Assembly (NCBI GenBank): GCA_946811185.2
Contig: OX328103.1
Span: 32,296,266 to 32,360,265 of the forward strand
Origin: Hippopus hippopus
Lineage: Eukaryota; Mollusca; Bivalvia; Cardiida; Cardiidae
Reading direction: 5' to 3'
DNA length: 64,000 bases
The position numbers and the translations under genes were made by a program. This document shows positions 55,401 to 63,390 of this stretch, one piece after another (positions within the stretch are counted from its first letter, which is position 1; each line of letters starts with the position of its first letter). The notes below the pieces were generated by a model. The model did not search any database. It saw only the letters and a program-made list of their open reading frames with translations, and was not told the origin of the DNA.

Positions 55401-55598
55401 AAGGCACAAAGCAGTTAAACCTAACCCCTCCTTGTTCTGCAATCTCTTTCTGTTGATTTATGTTATTGTATGCAAATGCCGCCAAAGCTGACCCAGCAAG
55501 CAATCGTACGACATCGTCCTCTGCATACATCATTTTCAAGATACGGACATAACTGAAATCAATTGTACCATTGATTTCTTCCAGTATCTCGGCATTTC
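46277..55598 (-). CDS. ANKAR: Armadillo-repeat protein, probably ANKAR, C-terminal six exons
   Basis: Join (gene order) 55598-55354, 53314-53158, 51949-51802, 50308-50189, 47909-47739, 46469-46277; 343 residues in frame across six exons, every intron GT-AG, phases agreeing at every junction. ARM-type helical repeats are visible: VVRLLAGSALAAFAYNN then QQKEIAEQGGV, followed by ATGIKLLVDLLQDSQSEQIL, LASDCIARLAHTRAG, INAIEYLTKLLEKREEQVRG and CAAIALGYLSYNHVAERQLL. After FLEGWRHYKKIGLPPLP the tail is Ser/Gln-rich, low complexity and probably disordered. The LARLAHTRAG and AALGYLS-type blocks are what I recall from the end of ankyrin and armadillo repeat-containing protein. The ankyrin part is not in view. 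Another ARM protein is possible; being a real gene is near certain. Confidence 0.8.
47140..47326. repeat. TPal-1 variant with two R halves
   Basis: The left side reads ACACAATGCCAAGTTTTAAC with GAAGAATTCC. The right side, complemented, reads CCCTTTACCACACAATCCTG and also carries R-half sequence. No L half is present, so the whole element is one long palindrome around an intact hairpin. Confidence 0.7.
47350..47790 (-). repeat. Three tandem copies of an exon end plus TPal-1 half
   Basis: The 3' end of the exon at 47739-47909, with its donor and following intron, recurs at about 47565-47645 and 47422-47500 (offsets of 151 and 143 bases). In gene orientation each copy has AATTTGAACTTGGAAG or a close variant. 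The middle copy keeps an open frame NLNLEGGPLTDRTSK and a GTGACT donor. The outer copy has a TGA after GGACCATTT. Confidence 0.75.
47739..47909 (-). CDS. ANKAR: ANKAR-like exon, Ser-rich linker
   Basis: Acceptor (complement) CTTTTGCAAACAG, donor GTGACTATC. 56 residues from EGSNLVSMQTDDIDEPGTG to GPLTDRTS, two bases into an Arg codon. No ARM repeat; a low-complexity acidic/Ser linker. Confidence 0.8.
48020..48663 (+). repeat. Two TPal-1 copies in an intron of the armadillo gene
   Basis: The first, about 48020-48247, has a fully paired hairpin and ends CTGTGGTAAAGTGTTAA. The second, 48443-48663, has a broken hairpin (ACCAAGAAAATGCTGGTTAC) and ends GTGTGGTACAGGGTTAA. Confidence 0.78.
48691..49497 (+). 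repeat. AACAAGAGGGCC-type element
   Basis: ACAAGAGGGCCAAGATGGCC to TGGTGAGCTAAAAA. Three tandem modules contain CATTTCTGTGAAATTATTT and AGAAGAAGAATTT (about 48910, 49085 and 49240). Near the right end is GGTTGCCATGGCAAC, as in the element at 7531-9265. No transposase. Confidence 0.62.
49636..49881. repeat. CG-rich palindromic MITE, family B
   Basis: The ends read CTTATGGCCTGAAACACGC and, complemented, ATATGGCTTGCAACATGC. GATCAGCCTGCGCAGG and GATTAGCCTGCGCAG mark two CG-rich hairpins, so this copy is longer than the one at 60494-60657. Confidence 0.68.
49870..50142. repeat. TPal-1 variant with two L halves
   Basis: The left side has CCAAATCGAAAGTGTTTGCA. The right side, complemented, has CCAAATTGGAAGGATTTGTA and GACAACTTAAATGCAGC. 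R-half sequence is absent. The hairpin is worn but pairs (GGAAACCAGC at the loop). Confidence 0.68.
50189..50308 (-). CDS. ANKAR: ANKAR-like exon
   Basis: Acceptor (complement) TTTTTTCTACACAG, donor GTAAGTAT. Codes CRTNQALMKVLLHYTKRSKL and SAFLEGWRHYKKIGLPPL, the end of the ARM region. Ends two bases into a Pro codon. Confidence 0.83.
50575..50800. repeat. TPal-2 hairpin and TPal-1 fragment
   Basis: GTGTAGATCTAACATCAGAC pairs with GTCTAATGTTGAGCTC (50580-50632). The adjoining fragment, 50665-50800, is the right arm and L half of a reverse TPal-1 copy. Confidence 0.6.
51139..51445. repeat. Possible inverted-repeat element ending TACCCCC
   Basis: ATACCCCCGCCAGCGC on the left and, complemented, TATACCCCCACAAAAC on the right. 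It includes a GGACACACGGACTGACACAC simple repeat at 51350-51400. The end match is short, so the boundaries are tentative. Confidence 0.4.
51508..51702. repeat. Palindromic MITE, TCTGATTGGCTAAAC family
   Basis: Core CTCTGATTGGCTAAACGAT against GTTTAGCCAATCAGAAGC. The outer ends are ATTCACCAACCATTCTTGA and, complemented, ATTCACTAACCATTCTTAA. Confidence 0.77.
51802..51949 (-). CDS. ANKAR: ANKAR-like exon, ARM repeat
   Basis: Acceptor (complement) TTATTTTTGTCAG, donor GTAAGG. Codes VPSAIVSINAIEYLTKLLEK, REEQVRGCAAIALGYLSYNH and VAERQLLN. Phase 1 in, phase 2 out. Confidence 0.85.
51984..52270 (-). repeat. TPal-1 copy with a 58-base internal duplication
   Basis: TTAACCATTTACTACACAAT to GTGTGGTAAGGGGTTAA. 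The segment from CGACCCTGAGG through the first hairpin arm is present twice (52016 and 52074), so the copy is exactly 229 plus 58 bases. Confidence 0.85.
52660..52853. repeat. Palindromic MITE, TCTGATTGGCTAAAC family
   Basis: Core AACACAGTTTCTGATCGGAT against AGCCAATCAGAAACTGTGTT. The ends ACATATTCAGCAACTATTC and the complement of AGAACCATTGATTAATATG are diverged. Confidence 0.7.
52880..53091 (+). repeat. TPal-2 MITE copy, best example
   Basis: TTAACCCTTATCCTGCTAAA to GCTTAGCAGCCTAAGGGTTAA. Central arms GTGTAGATCCAAGATCAGAC and CTGATCTTGATCTACGC. It ends 67 bases from the 3' end of the exon at 53158-53314. Confidence 0.82.
53158..53314 (-). CDS. ANKAR: ANKAR-like exon, ARM repeat
   Basis: Acceptor (complement) TTTCTTTTTCCAG, donor GTGAGAC. 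52 residues: VVVLSRIIPDEEQALSSATG, IKLLVDLLQDSQSEQILSLA, SDCIARLAHTRA. Phase 0 in, phase 1 out. Confidence 0.87.
53374..53605 (-). repeat. TPal-1 copy in an intron of the armadillo gene
   Basis: TTTAACCTTTTACCACACAT, R half CGACCTGAGAAGGATGGC, hairpin AAAATGCTGGTAAGCAGCAT. The L half is degraded (AGAATGAAAATATGTTC) and the end is TGATAAAAAACTAAA. Confidence 0.72.
53606..55336. repeat. Intron with TPal-1 copies and a family A element
   Basis: TPal-1 copies lie at about 53795-53975 (reverse, short), 54165-54355 (forward, worn), 54478-54705 (forward, hairpin ATACTGGTTACCAGCAT) and 55120-55336 (forward, hairpin AATTCTAGTCACTAGCAC). A family A element is listed separately. Confidence 0.68.
54772..55037. 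repeat. CG-rich palindromic MITE, family A, good copy
   Basis: The left end TGAGCCATGCTCTGTGAAAA and the complemented right end ATATGAGCCATGCTCTGGCA lead into GGGGGCTTAATGCATCTG and GGGGGCTTATTGCATCTG. The CG-rich hairpin CATGTCAGCCTGCGCAATCC pairs with CACAGGCTGACACGGG. The middle has GATGACTTGATAAGTATAAT. Confidence 0.8.
55354..55598 (-). CDS. ANKAR: ANKAR-like exon, ARM repeats (most 5' exon found)
   Basis: Acceptor (complement) GTTTCTGTTTGCAG, donor GTGAGTT. 81 codons from NAEILEEINGTIDFSYVRIL to SSDEFYRCNAAFQ, two bases of a split codon in front. The previous exon must end in phase 1, and I did not find it between here and the window edge. Confidence 0.87.
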
Positions 55599-55635
55599 CT
55601 GCAAACAGAAACAGTTAGTCTGTACCTCAAGCATT

Positions 55636-56112
55636 TAACTCTCTACCAAACGACAAAATTTTAGACTGGTCCAAACTGAGAGCATTTGCAGACGACATTA
55701 AATTTAGCTAAAATGATGGCAACTGTCAGTGAAATTGTAGAAAACCTGGTGGGAAAAGGAGAAAATGCTGGTCACCAGCATTTTCTCCTTTTCTCACAAG
55801 GTTTTCAAAAGGTCCCTTCTTCAGGGTCGTACCAGAGATTGTTTGGTAAAGGGTTAATTTGAAAATAGCCTATAGAGATATCATTAACCCTTTACAAAGA
55901 CAAAAGTTTAGACTAAGCCAAATTGAAAGCTTTTGAAGACAACAAAACACATGTGACTCAAAACTAGGAGGTCTTCTTCGGAAGGGTAGAGAACATTGTG
56001 GGAAAAGGAGAAAATGGTGGTAACACCAGTATTTTCTCCTTTTCTAGCCATGTCTTCAAAAGAATTTCTCCCTTACAGTAGTTAAAACTTTGAATTGTGT
56101 GGTAAAGGGTTA
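55636..56112 (+). repeat. Two TPal-1 copies head to tail
   Basis: The first has L half GCATTTGCAGACGACATTAA, a full hairpin and GTTTGGTAAAGGGTTAA. The second, about 55884-56112, has TTAACCCTTTACAAAGACAA and a hairpin with AACACC at the loop. Confidence 0.8.
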
Positions 56113-56149
56113 ATTATCATTACTGGTAAAATTAATGAATTTCTTTGAA

Positions 56150-56830
56150 TGAAAACATAACGAACCTTGTAGCGCATGGAGAAATTGCTCCTTATTGACA
56201 ACTTTTCCATCTGTCACAATGTTTTTAAAAAAGCCATCTACAGGTGATAGACTTAATTATCAAATCTTAATTTACACACAACAAAATCTTCAGACTTACC
56301 TAAAACGTAGAAAAAAATCATGGGAAAAGGAGAACCTGTTGACCATCAGCATTTTCTCCATTTCAAACAATTTTTTCTAAAGTCTTCTTTCATATCAATT
56401 TACATGTACCTAACGATCCTGTGTTTTAAGAAGGTTTTTGAAAACACAGTAGAAAAGTGAGGAAATACTTGCAACTGGTATTTTCTCTTTTTCACACAAT
56501 GTTCCCTACCCATTTGAAGATAAATCTCACCAGTTGACAAAACTTCAATTTTTTGTCTCAGGGGCTTTCAATATGGAAAGCTTTTCAATTTTGTTTGTTT
56601 GTTTGTATTTAAAGTCTTCAACACCATTTTCAACATTATTTTATATAATATCCATGCATTCCCGGAGTTTCTATTTCCAGCACTGTGCATAATATTCTTC
56701 CAAAGTCACTGGCTGCTTTCCCAAATAACCATCTGTGAGACAATTATCAGCAATGGAGGAGGAAAGAATTCTGTCACAGTGACTACCATCAATCCTTGTT
56801 AAGAAATTGGCTGAGCTTGAGATTCCAACA
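56150..56830. repeat. Worn TPal-1 copies and a reverse SINE
   Basis: TPal-1 remnants lie at 56165-56390 and 56405-56585. The SINE (56590-56825) has a TTTGTTTGTTTGTATTTAAA tail, a CCATGCATTCCCGGAGTTTC body and GAAATTGGCTGAGCTTGAG at its right, but has lost the tRNA-like head. Confidence 0.68.
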
Positions 56831-56989
56831 AGCAAACCCCTTCACAAAAAAAATTATGTCCCTTATTTTGCTGAAGTCTACTGAAAGACCCCATTTACAA
56901 TTTTACAATCAAGCTAAGGGTAAAGGTATTTAAAATTTATTTTTTTTTTAAATTTGAGCATACTGACTGGGCCTTAACAACCTTGAAGG

Positions 56990-57812
56990 AGATCAGGGTA
57001 GATCCAGGATCAGACAGCATGTTCTGTGCAGCCTGATCTTGATCTACACCATCTGCAAAAGCTGCTCGAGTCCTCTTAATACCCCTGTCACACTGAACTT
57101 GTTCTCACTATGTTCCAAAATTGTTGCAAAACTGACTCAAACTGTGTTCAAACGGAGCAGACCTTGTGGCAACGTTTTACGATCTGTTTATGAACTTGAT
57201 AGACAGGCTAGGGCGGGAAGGGTGCTCCAGCACTTTGAGCCTGCTCAAAAACTTTTGCCTTTATCCTGTCCTGTAATTAGACGGAGTGACAACATACTTA
57301 AAACAAGATGGACGTACTATAAATGAACTGCTGTACTTCAATCCCATTAGGGACAATGTTTACCAGTATGTTTGCAAACCGACCGAAAATACACATTCTT
57401 TTCCAACCACATCCCGTTTTACCATCTTGTTAAGACAGGGTCAAGGGTTCTAAGATGTATTTGGTGTGATCAGGGCTTAACTCTTTACCAAACGACAGAA
57501 TTTTAGACTTGTCCAAATTGAAAGCATTTTCAGACGACAAAATAAACACAATTCAGAAATTGAAAATTGACTTTAGAAGAGTAGAAAACATTGTGGGAAA
57601 GGGAGAAAATGCTGTTTTCCCACAATGTTTCAAAAGGCTTCTTTCCTAGGGTCGTTAAAAGTCGGGATTATGTGGTAAAGAGTTAAGGCATTATTAGGTC
57701 AAAATCAAATGTTCTACCCCAAACGCAACCCATTAAACAATTTTGTTAAGAGGGGGTAAAACATTCCAAGATCTGGTTTGGTGTGAGAGGGGCTTCAGCA
57801 GCCTAAGTGTTA
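56990..57812. repeat. TPal-2 copy split by a TIR element, itself split by TPal-1
   Basis: The TPal-2 hairpin (GTAGATCCAGGATCAGACAG and GCCTGATCTTGATCTACACC, 56998-57050) loses its right end at about 57070, which reappears as CAGCAGCCTAAGTGTTAAG near 57796. Between lies an element with ends CCCCTGTCACACTGAAC and, complemented, CCCCTCTCACACCAAACC. Within it at 57477-57687 is a forward TPal-1 copy with one hairpin arm deleted. Confidence 0.7.
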
Positions 57813-58057
57813 AGAGTCAAAGGTGCCAAACTCACAAAAAGAAAGACTGAATGATAAAATTTTCACTGTTTTCGACAGACAGTATTTCACTTATATATCA
57901 GTGACACCTCACTTATTCACTTGTTTCCCTACTTGCACCAGGAACAGACAAGGGCTCTGTCAAAGGACACTCTATTATGACCATCAGAGTACTCAAGCCC
58001 ATAACCTTATAATTTCAAAACATGATTGGTTTTGTAAAAAGAACCAACACACAAAAT

Positions 58058-58312
58058 GAGCCACTCTCTGGCAAAAGAGGGTTAATGCATCTGCATGTTG
58101 CATTGTACCAAGGAAGTCATCGTTATGAACATGGACCTATAAAACCTAGTTTGTCCAACGATCAACTGCATTATGAGGTAGAGTGGTCCTTGAACATACA
58201 GAAAATTTACAAATAGCAAAAAGATTTGACCCATGTCAGCCTGTGTAGGCTGACGTGGGTTGATACTTTTTGCAGATGCATTAAACCCCCTATTCACAGG
58301 GCTTGGATCAAA
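58058..58312. repeat. CG-rich palindromic MITE, family A
   Basis: GAGCCACTCTCTGGCAAAAG, then GGTTAATGCATCTGCATGTT on the left; GATGCATTAAACCCCCTATT, then CACAGGGCTTGG on the right. The core CATGTCAGCCTGTGTAGGCT has lost some CpG. Confidence 0.75.
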
Positions 58313-58449
58313 TAGATGTGACAATTTTATCAAGTTTATCAGTGAATCTTGTCCTAGAGCTTTTTATCTTGTTTACAGTGAGATTAACATACTTAACACA
58401 TACTTAAATCTTTCATTTATTCATTGATAAGTAATCCCTAATCCTTAAG

Positions 58450-58997
58450 TCCTTACCATATCATCCCGCATTTCAAAGATTTTAATGAAAACGGCCTCTT
58501 AAACACATTGGTAAAGGCAAAAATGCCAGTAACCAAAATTTTTTCCCTCTCCCACAAACTTTCTTCTATTTCAAAAACAAGTCCCAAAATTTAACCCTTT
58601 AACAAACAATCCCTGGTTTTTACAATCCAGAGGAAGAAGCCTTCTGAAAACATTGTGGGAAAAGGAGAAAATGCTGGTAACCAGCATTTTCTCCTTTTCC
58701 CACAATGTTTTCTACTCTTCTAAAGTCAAGTTTCAATTTTTCAGTCACATTTATTCTGTCGTCTGCAAGTGCTTTCAATTTGGACCAGTCTAAAATTTTG
58801 TTGTTTGGTAAAGAGTTAAACACATTGGTAAAGGCAAAAATGCCAGTAACCAACATTTTTTCCCTCTCCCACAAACTTTCTTCTATTTCAAAAACAAGTC
58901 CCAAAATTTAAGCTACATGATTGTACATTTGATTTGCTGACTGTAAATTCAATCAATATGAAACAAATCTGAAATTTTGTCATCTGGTAAAGTGCAT
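58450..58997 (-). repeat. TPal-1 copy with a second copy and a duplicated 88-base segment
   Basis: Order: host R half, TTAA, an 88-base segment (58503-58590), a full 229-base TPal-1 copy with TTAA at both ends, the same 88-base segment again (58820-58907, one difference), TTAA, host L half. The segment holds the host's hairpin (AAAAATGCCAGTAACCAA). Confidence 0.82.
58591..58819 (-). repeat. TPal-1 MITE copy, full length (229 bp), nested
   Basis: TTAACCCTTTAACAAACAAT to TTTGGTAAAGAGTTAA. R half GAGGAAGAAGCCTTCTG, near-perfect hairpin, L half GTCGTCTGCAAGTGC. Confidence 0.9.
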
Positions 58998-59159
58998 ACA
59001 GGGCATAACTGTGATTGCTTCTGTTGGCAGTGTAGATCTTGATCAGCTTTCACACAATATTAAGTCCAATTGTTTATGTATGTGTAATGATTGGTCCAAT
59101 TTCACAGAAAATACAGCCAGAAATTGAAGTATTCCAGTCCTTGTTTAGAAATAAAAAAA

Positions 59160-59632
59160 TCTCTATTTCATTTACCACCTACCGAACAAGCCCAAGGTTT
59201 AATGACCCTGAGAAAAAGGCTTTTTGAAAACATTACGGAAAGAGGAGAAAATGCTGGTGACTAAAACTAAGAATTGTCTATTTTATTTAACCCCTACTAA
59301 ACAAGCCTGACCTATTAACAACCCTGAGAAAAAGGCTTTTGAAAACATTGTGGAAAAAGGAGAAAATGCCAGGACTAAAAATGAAAAAAAAATTTTCTTT
59401 CATTTAACGCCTACGAAACAAGCCCAAGCTTTAACGACCCTGAGAAAATGGCTTTTGAAAACATCATTAAAAAAGGAGAAAATGCTAGTGGACAGCATTT
59501 TCTCCTTTTTCCTTATTGTTTATTACTCTATCAAAGATAAATTTCATCTTTTCAGCCAGATTTGTCCTCTGAAAATGCTTTCAAAATGGACAAAAATTTC
59601 AATTTTGTTGTCAGGTAAGAGGTAATTGGTAC
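59160..59632 (-). repeat. Tandem array of TPal-1 R halves
   Basis: Three successive R halves with AACAAGCC, CCCTGAGAAAA, GGCTTTT and GGAGAAAATGC lie about 119 bases apart (CCTGAGAAAA at 59206, 59323 and 59439). Only the last is followed by the second hairpin arm and an L half, ending near GTCAGGTAAGAGGTAA. Confidence 0.75.
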
Positions 59633-59679
59633 TAGATAAGTTAATCTTTTCTTTACCTCCCACTGGGAAACACTGGCTT

Positions 59680-60120
59680 AACCCTTAACCCAACTAAACA
59701 AATTTTAGAGTGGTTAAGTTAGAAAGCATTTTGCAGACCACAAATTACAATAAGCTCTGATGATGGGATTTGTCTTTGATAACATAGGAAATATTGTGGA
59801 AATATTGTGGGAAAAGGAATAAATGCTGGTTAAGGTTTTTATAAGTTTTCTCGGTCAGGGTTCTTGAAACTCAGGATTGTGTGATGAAGGGTTTATTCTT
59901 TACCGAAGATTTCTTTGTTTTTAGAACCCCGTCAAAGGAGGCTTTTAAAAACAATGTGGACAGAGGAGAAAATGCTGGTAACCAGCACTTTATCCTCTTC
60001 ACACAATGTTTCCCTCTCTTTCAGAAGTAAATCCCTCCATCTAAGCAACATCTACTTTGCTTTCTGCAAAATGTTCTCAAGGTGGTTAAGTCAAAATTTT
60101 GTCAACTAGGAAAAGGTCTG
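59680..60120. repeat. Two worn TPal-1 copies
   Basis: A forward copy at 59681-59895 has its hairpin half deleted. A reverse copy at about 59897-60112 has AAAATGCTGGTAACCAGCAC. A short duplication, GGAAATATTGT twice, is at 59788-59810. Confidence 0.68.
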
Positions 60121-60130
60121 CAAAGAACAC

Positions 60131-60342
60131 TTAATCCTTTTGCTACTAAATGAGTGAAATGAAATTTTTCACCTCAAACTATAAACCCAAATTTTGCTTA
60201 TTCAAAGGTTTTTTTAGGGGGAAAATATCTCCTTATTGGACAGTGTAGATTTAAGATCAGACTGCACATTCTGTGCAGTCTGATCTTGATCTATACTGTC
60301 CAAAAAAAGGCTTTGAGTCACGCTTACAAGCCTAAGAGTTAA
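60131..60342 (+). repeat. TPal-2 MITE copy
   Basis: TTAATCCTTTTGCTACTAAA to GCCTAAGAGTTAA, with a perfect 20-base pairing core (GATCAGACTGCACA and TGTGCAGTCTGATC). Confidence 0.8.
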
Positions 60343-60493
60343 GATTTGTATGCGTATTTGATTAAGTTGTGATAATCTCAGGGAAAATCCAATGCTTCTT
60401 TTTTGTAGGGAGTTAATCACTTCTTTCAACAATATTTCAATAATGCCAATAGCTGCCCTCTGAGTATAGCAAATGAATAAATAGTAAATACGT

Positions 60494-60657
60494 ATGGCTT
60501 GCAACATGCGAAAAGGGACATTCAGACATTTGCGTAAAGTGTCGTCCCAGATCAGCCTGCGCTCTCCGCGCAGGCTGATCCGAGACTACACTTTCCAAAT
60601 GTGTGTGATTTTCTGTTTCACGCAAATCTACTATTTCGTGTGTGGCAAGCCATATGA
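60494..60657. repeat. CG-rich palindromic MITE, family B
   Basis: Ends ATGGCTTGCAACATGCGAAA and, complemented, ATATGGCTTGCCACACACG. Core GATCAGCCTGCGCTCTCC against GCGCAGGCTGATC, the strongest CG island of the right arm of the window. Confidence 0.76.
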
Positions 60658-60664
60658 GCAATGG

Positions 60665-61117
60665 TCTGGGTTAAGGGAGTTTAATGCATCTGCGAACAGT
60701 ATCAACCAAGATCAGCCTGTGTGGAAACATTTTTGTGCTGGTAAATTTTCTGTGTGTCAAAGGACCATTCTTCCACAACCCTTAACCAAACAATCCCAAC
60801 TTTGAACAGCCCTTAAAAAAAAAGGTTTTTGAAAACTGTGTGGGAAAAGGAGAAAATGCTGGTAACCAGCATTTTCTCCTTTTCCCACAATGTTTTCTAC
60901 CCTATCAAAGGCAGAAATCATCATTTGAGCTACATTTATTTCGTCATCTGCTAATGCTTTCGATTTGGTTGACTCAAAATTCTTGTCATCTGGTAAAGAG
61001 AAAATATTCAGCCAGTTGTTAGACAAAATGAATTTCATAGATCCATAACTATGTAATCACTTGCTTGGTATAAAGCACCAAGGGAAATGCATAAAACCCT
61101 ACTTTTGCCAGATCATG
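60665..61117. repeat. Family A element interrupted by a TPal-1 copy
   Basis: The left part (GGGAGTTTAATGCATCTGCG to GACCATTCTTCCACAA) stops near 60777. The right part (CAGCCAGTTGTTAGACAAAA to GATCATGGCTCATATA) resumes near 61010. The insert is a reverse TPal-1 copy with a clean hairpin but trimmed ends, so a TTAA duplication cannot be read. Confidence 0.7.
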
Positions 61118-61199
61118 GCTCATATATACACCAGAGATATATCCGGTGAACACTACACACATGTAAGTTATCACAGCCCTAATTCAACACCAAGATGGG

Positions 61200-61295
61200 C
61201 AAAAACAGGGGCTTTAGTGGATGACATAGATCAAGATTAGACTTCATAGAATGTGCAGTCTGACCCAGGATCTATGCCATCTTCTTGTTTAGTCG
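61200..61295. repeat. TPal-2 hairpin, degraded
   Basis: ACATAGATCAAGATTAGACT against GTGCAGTCTGACCCAGGATC. Flanks not recognisable. Confidence 0.5.
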
Positions 61296-61412
61296 ATCCA
61301 GTATGAGAAAAATCTTAATGAAATTCTGTTGATTGTATGGTCAGTCCTGGACTGAGTTTATGTATTTGGCACTGTGAATCAAAATTTTTTTTTTGTAAAA
61401 CATTTATATATA

Positions 61413-61684
61413 ATATGAGTCATGCTCTGGCAAAAGGGGGCTTAATGCATCTCCGTGATGCATTATAACAGACAAGACATTACCTAATTATGGATCCATA
61501 AAATCTGCTTTGTCAAATAACCAACTGAATCATGCGGTTAAATTATCCATTGACATGCAGAAAATTTAAAGGTAGCAAAAAGTTTAGATCCATGTCAGCC
61601 TGCGCTGACTGTGCAGGCTGACATGGGTCGATACTTTTCGCAAATGCATTAAGCCCCTTTTCACAGAGCATGGCTCATATATAT
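61413..61684. repeat. CG-rich palindromic MITE, family A
   Basis: ATGAGTCATGCTCTGGCAAA to CATTAAGCCCCTTTTCACAG and GCATGGCTCATATA. Core CATGTCAGCCTGCGCTGACT against GCAGGCTGACATG. Confidence 0.8.
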
Positions 61685-61899
61685 TCTAACTAAACATATT
61701 TTTCTTTGTTAGAGTAAAGAAACTAGCCTGTTATGATGTACATTTATTAAATTGAAGTGATTTTGGCATTTAAAAAACAGGATGGTTGTCTAGCAATATA
61801 TGTAATTTCATCTATTCTTTTTAAATCAGATATGATGCCATCACACTTATTTGAGTATAATCCCATAAAAATCTCAACTGTCAATTTATGTCAGATCTT

Positions 61900-62128
61900 A
61901 ACCCAGTTTACCAAACAACAAAAATGTAGACTTGTCCAAATTGAAGCATTTGCAGACGACAATTTAAATGTGGCCTAAATGATCAAATTTGTCCTTGATA
62001 GATTAGAAATCATTGTGGGAAAAGGAGAAAATGCCAGTTACCAGCATTTTCTCCTTTTCCCAAACCGTTATCGAAAGGCTTCTTTCACGGGGTTGTTAAA
62101 ACTTGGGATTGCGTGGTAAAGTGTTAAA
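61900..62128 (+). repeat. TPal-1 MITE copy
   Basis: TTAACCCAGTTTACCAAACA, L half TTTGCAGACGACAATTTAAA, hairpin AAAATGCCAGTTACCAGCAT, R half GGCTTCTTTCACGGGG, ending GCGTGGTAAAGTGTTAA. Confidence 0.85.
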
Positions 62129-62244
62129 TATCTCAAATGTTGTAATGTACAGACGAAAATGTGATTCAGTGCATAATCTCCAATTTCACTCTTCATTGTT
62201 ATAAAAGTTTAAATAACTTAAAATGTCAGCTTGAAAATAATCTT

Positions 62245-62795
62245 TAACGCTTTACTGAACACTAATATTTAACAATGCATAGGATTTAAAAACTGAAATC
62301 ACTGTGGAATAGAGAGAAAGTGCTAATTTAAGCAAATGCATTTTTTTGGCAACTAACATTTTCTTCTATTACAACAATATTTTCAAACAAAATCTCTACA
62401 TTTGAACCACAACTAATCTACTGTCTGCAAAACTTTCTTATTGGACAATTCCAAAATTTCTTTGTAATGTACAGTTACATAAACTTAAAAACTGTACTAA
62501 ATATTAACATAGAGAAAAAGTGTCTAAATGTGTTTTATTTCACATACAACTTGTTTCCTTCTGAAAGAGAACTGCATTATCCATTTACAAATCAAGACAG
62601 AATTTTAATGACCTTAAAGAAGAAGTCTTTAAAAATTTATGGAAACAGGAGAAATGCTGGTAACCGGCATTTTCTCCTTCTTCCATAATGTTTTCTAGCC
62701 TCCCAAAGACAAATTTCAATATGTGAGTTACAATTATTTTTTTGTCTACAAAAACTTTTAATTTAGACAAGCGTTAATTTTGTAGTTTGACTTAG
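62245..62795 (-). repeat. Two reverse TPal-1 copies, the first badly worn
   Basis: The first (about 62245-62470) keeps only ends and scraps. The second (about 62578-62793) has hairpin GAAATGCTGGTAACCGGCAT and an L half with TTGTCTACAAAAACTTTT. Confidence 0.65.
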
Positions 62796-63294
62796 GGCGT
62801 ATTCCTTTCGCTACTCCGAACACTCCGAACATGTTCTGAATCAATGGAGTATTTTGGAACACTGTGCCGTGTTCTTCAGAACATGTTCTGACTGTTCTAA
62901 TTCAATCGAGGTGCAGTGCACCTGCTGAACGGTTGCTAGGTGATTCAAGATGGCTGAAAGATGGACAGTTCTTCATGGCGAAACTTGCAATTGTCTTTTT
63001 TACGATATAAACGCCATAAATAGGAGCATTGTAGACTCAGCAGTGTCAGTCTCTACTCCCTCTCCGCAGCTAATCATATCCTCCACTAGCACAGCTAAGA
63101 CAGTAGCTCTTTCAACAGCCATCATGGCAATGTACATTAATTTCGGTATCGATTAGAACAATGTTCCGAAAATGCTCCATTCAGAACATAATTCCAGAAC
63201 AGTGTATGTGTTCTGAAATATTCCATTCACACATTTTAGAAGAGCATTCCAGAACACTGGACATTGTGCCAGAACAGGTGAATGGAATACACCC
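62796..63294. mobile_element. Inverted-repeat element, possibly Harbinger-like
   Basis: GGGCGTATTCCTTTCGC on the left, GGGTGTATTCCATTCAC on the right after complementing. The subterminal parts are full of short direct and inverted GAACATGTTC / CAGAACA words. The roughly 250-base middle (62935-63165) has more C and G and an open 68-codon frame with no known domain. The end sequence resembles PIF/Harbinger ends as I remember them, but I see no clear 3-base duplication. Confidence 0.55.
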
Positions 63295-63390
63295 AAAGAG
63301 TTTTACTTTTAAATACACCCTTGTAAAATACAAATATGGGTAATTAAAATGAATTTATACCAATTTGAAAGCATTTGCAGACAAGGAATA

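Noticed and set aside
57039..57326. 95-codon frame as a gene
   Set aside because: It starts in a TPal-2 copy and runs into an inverted-repeat element; no recognised domain.
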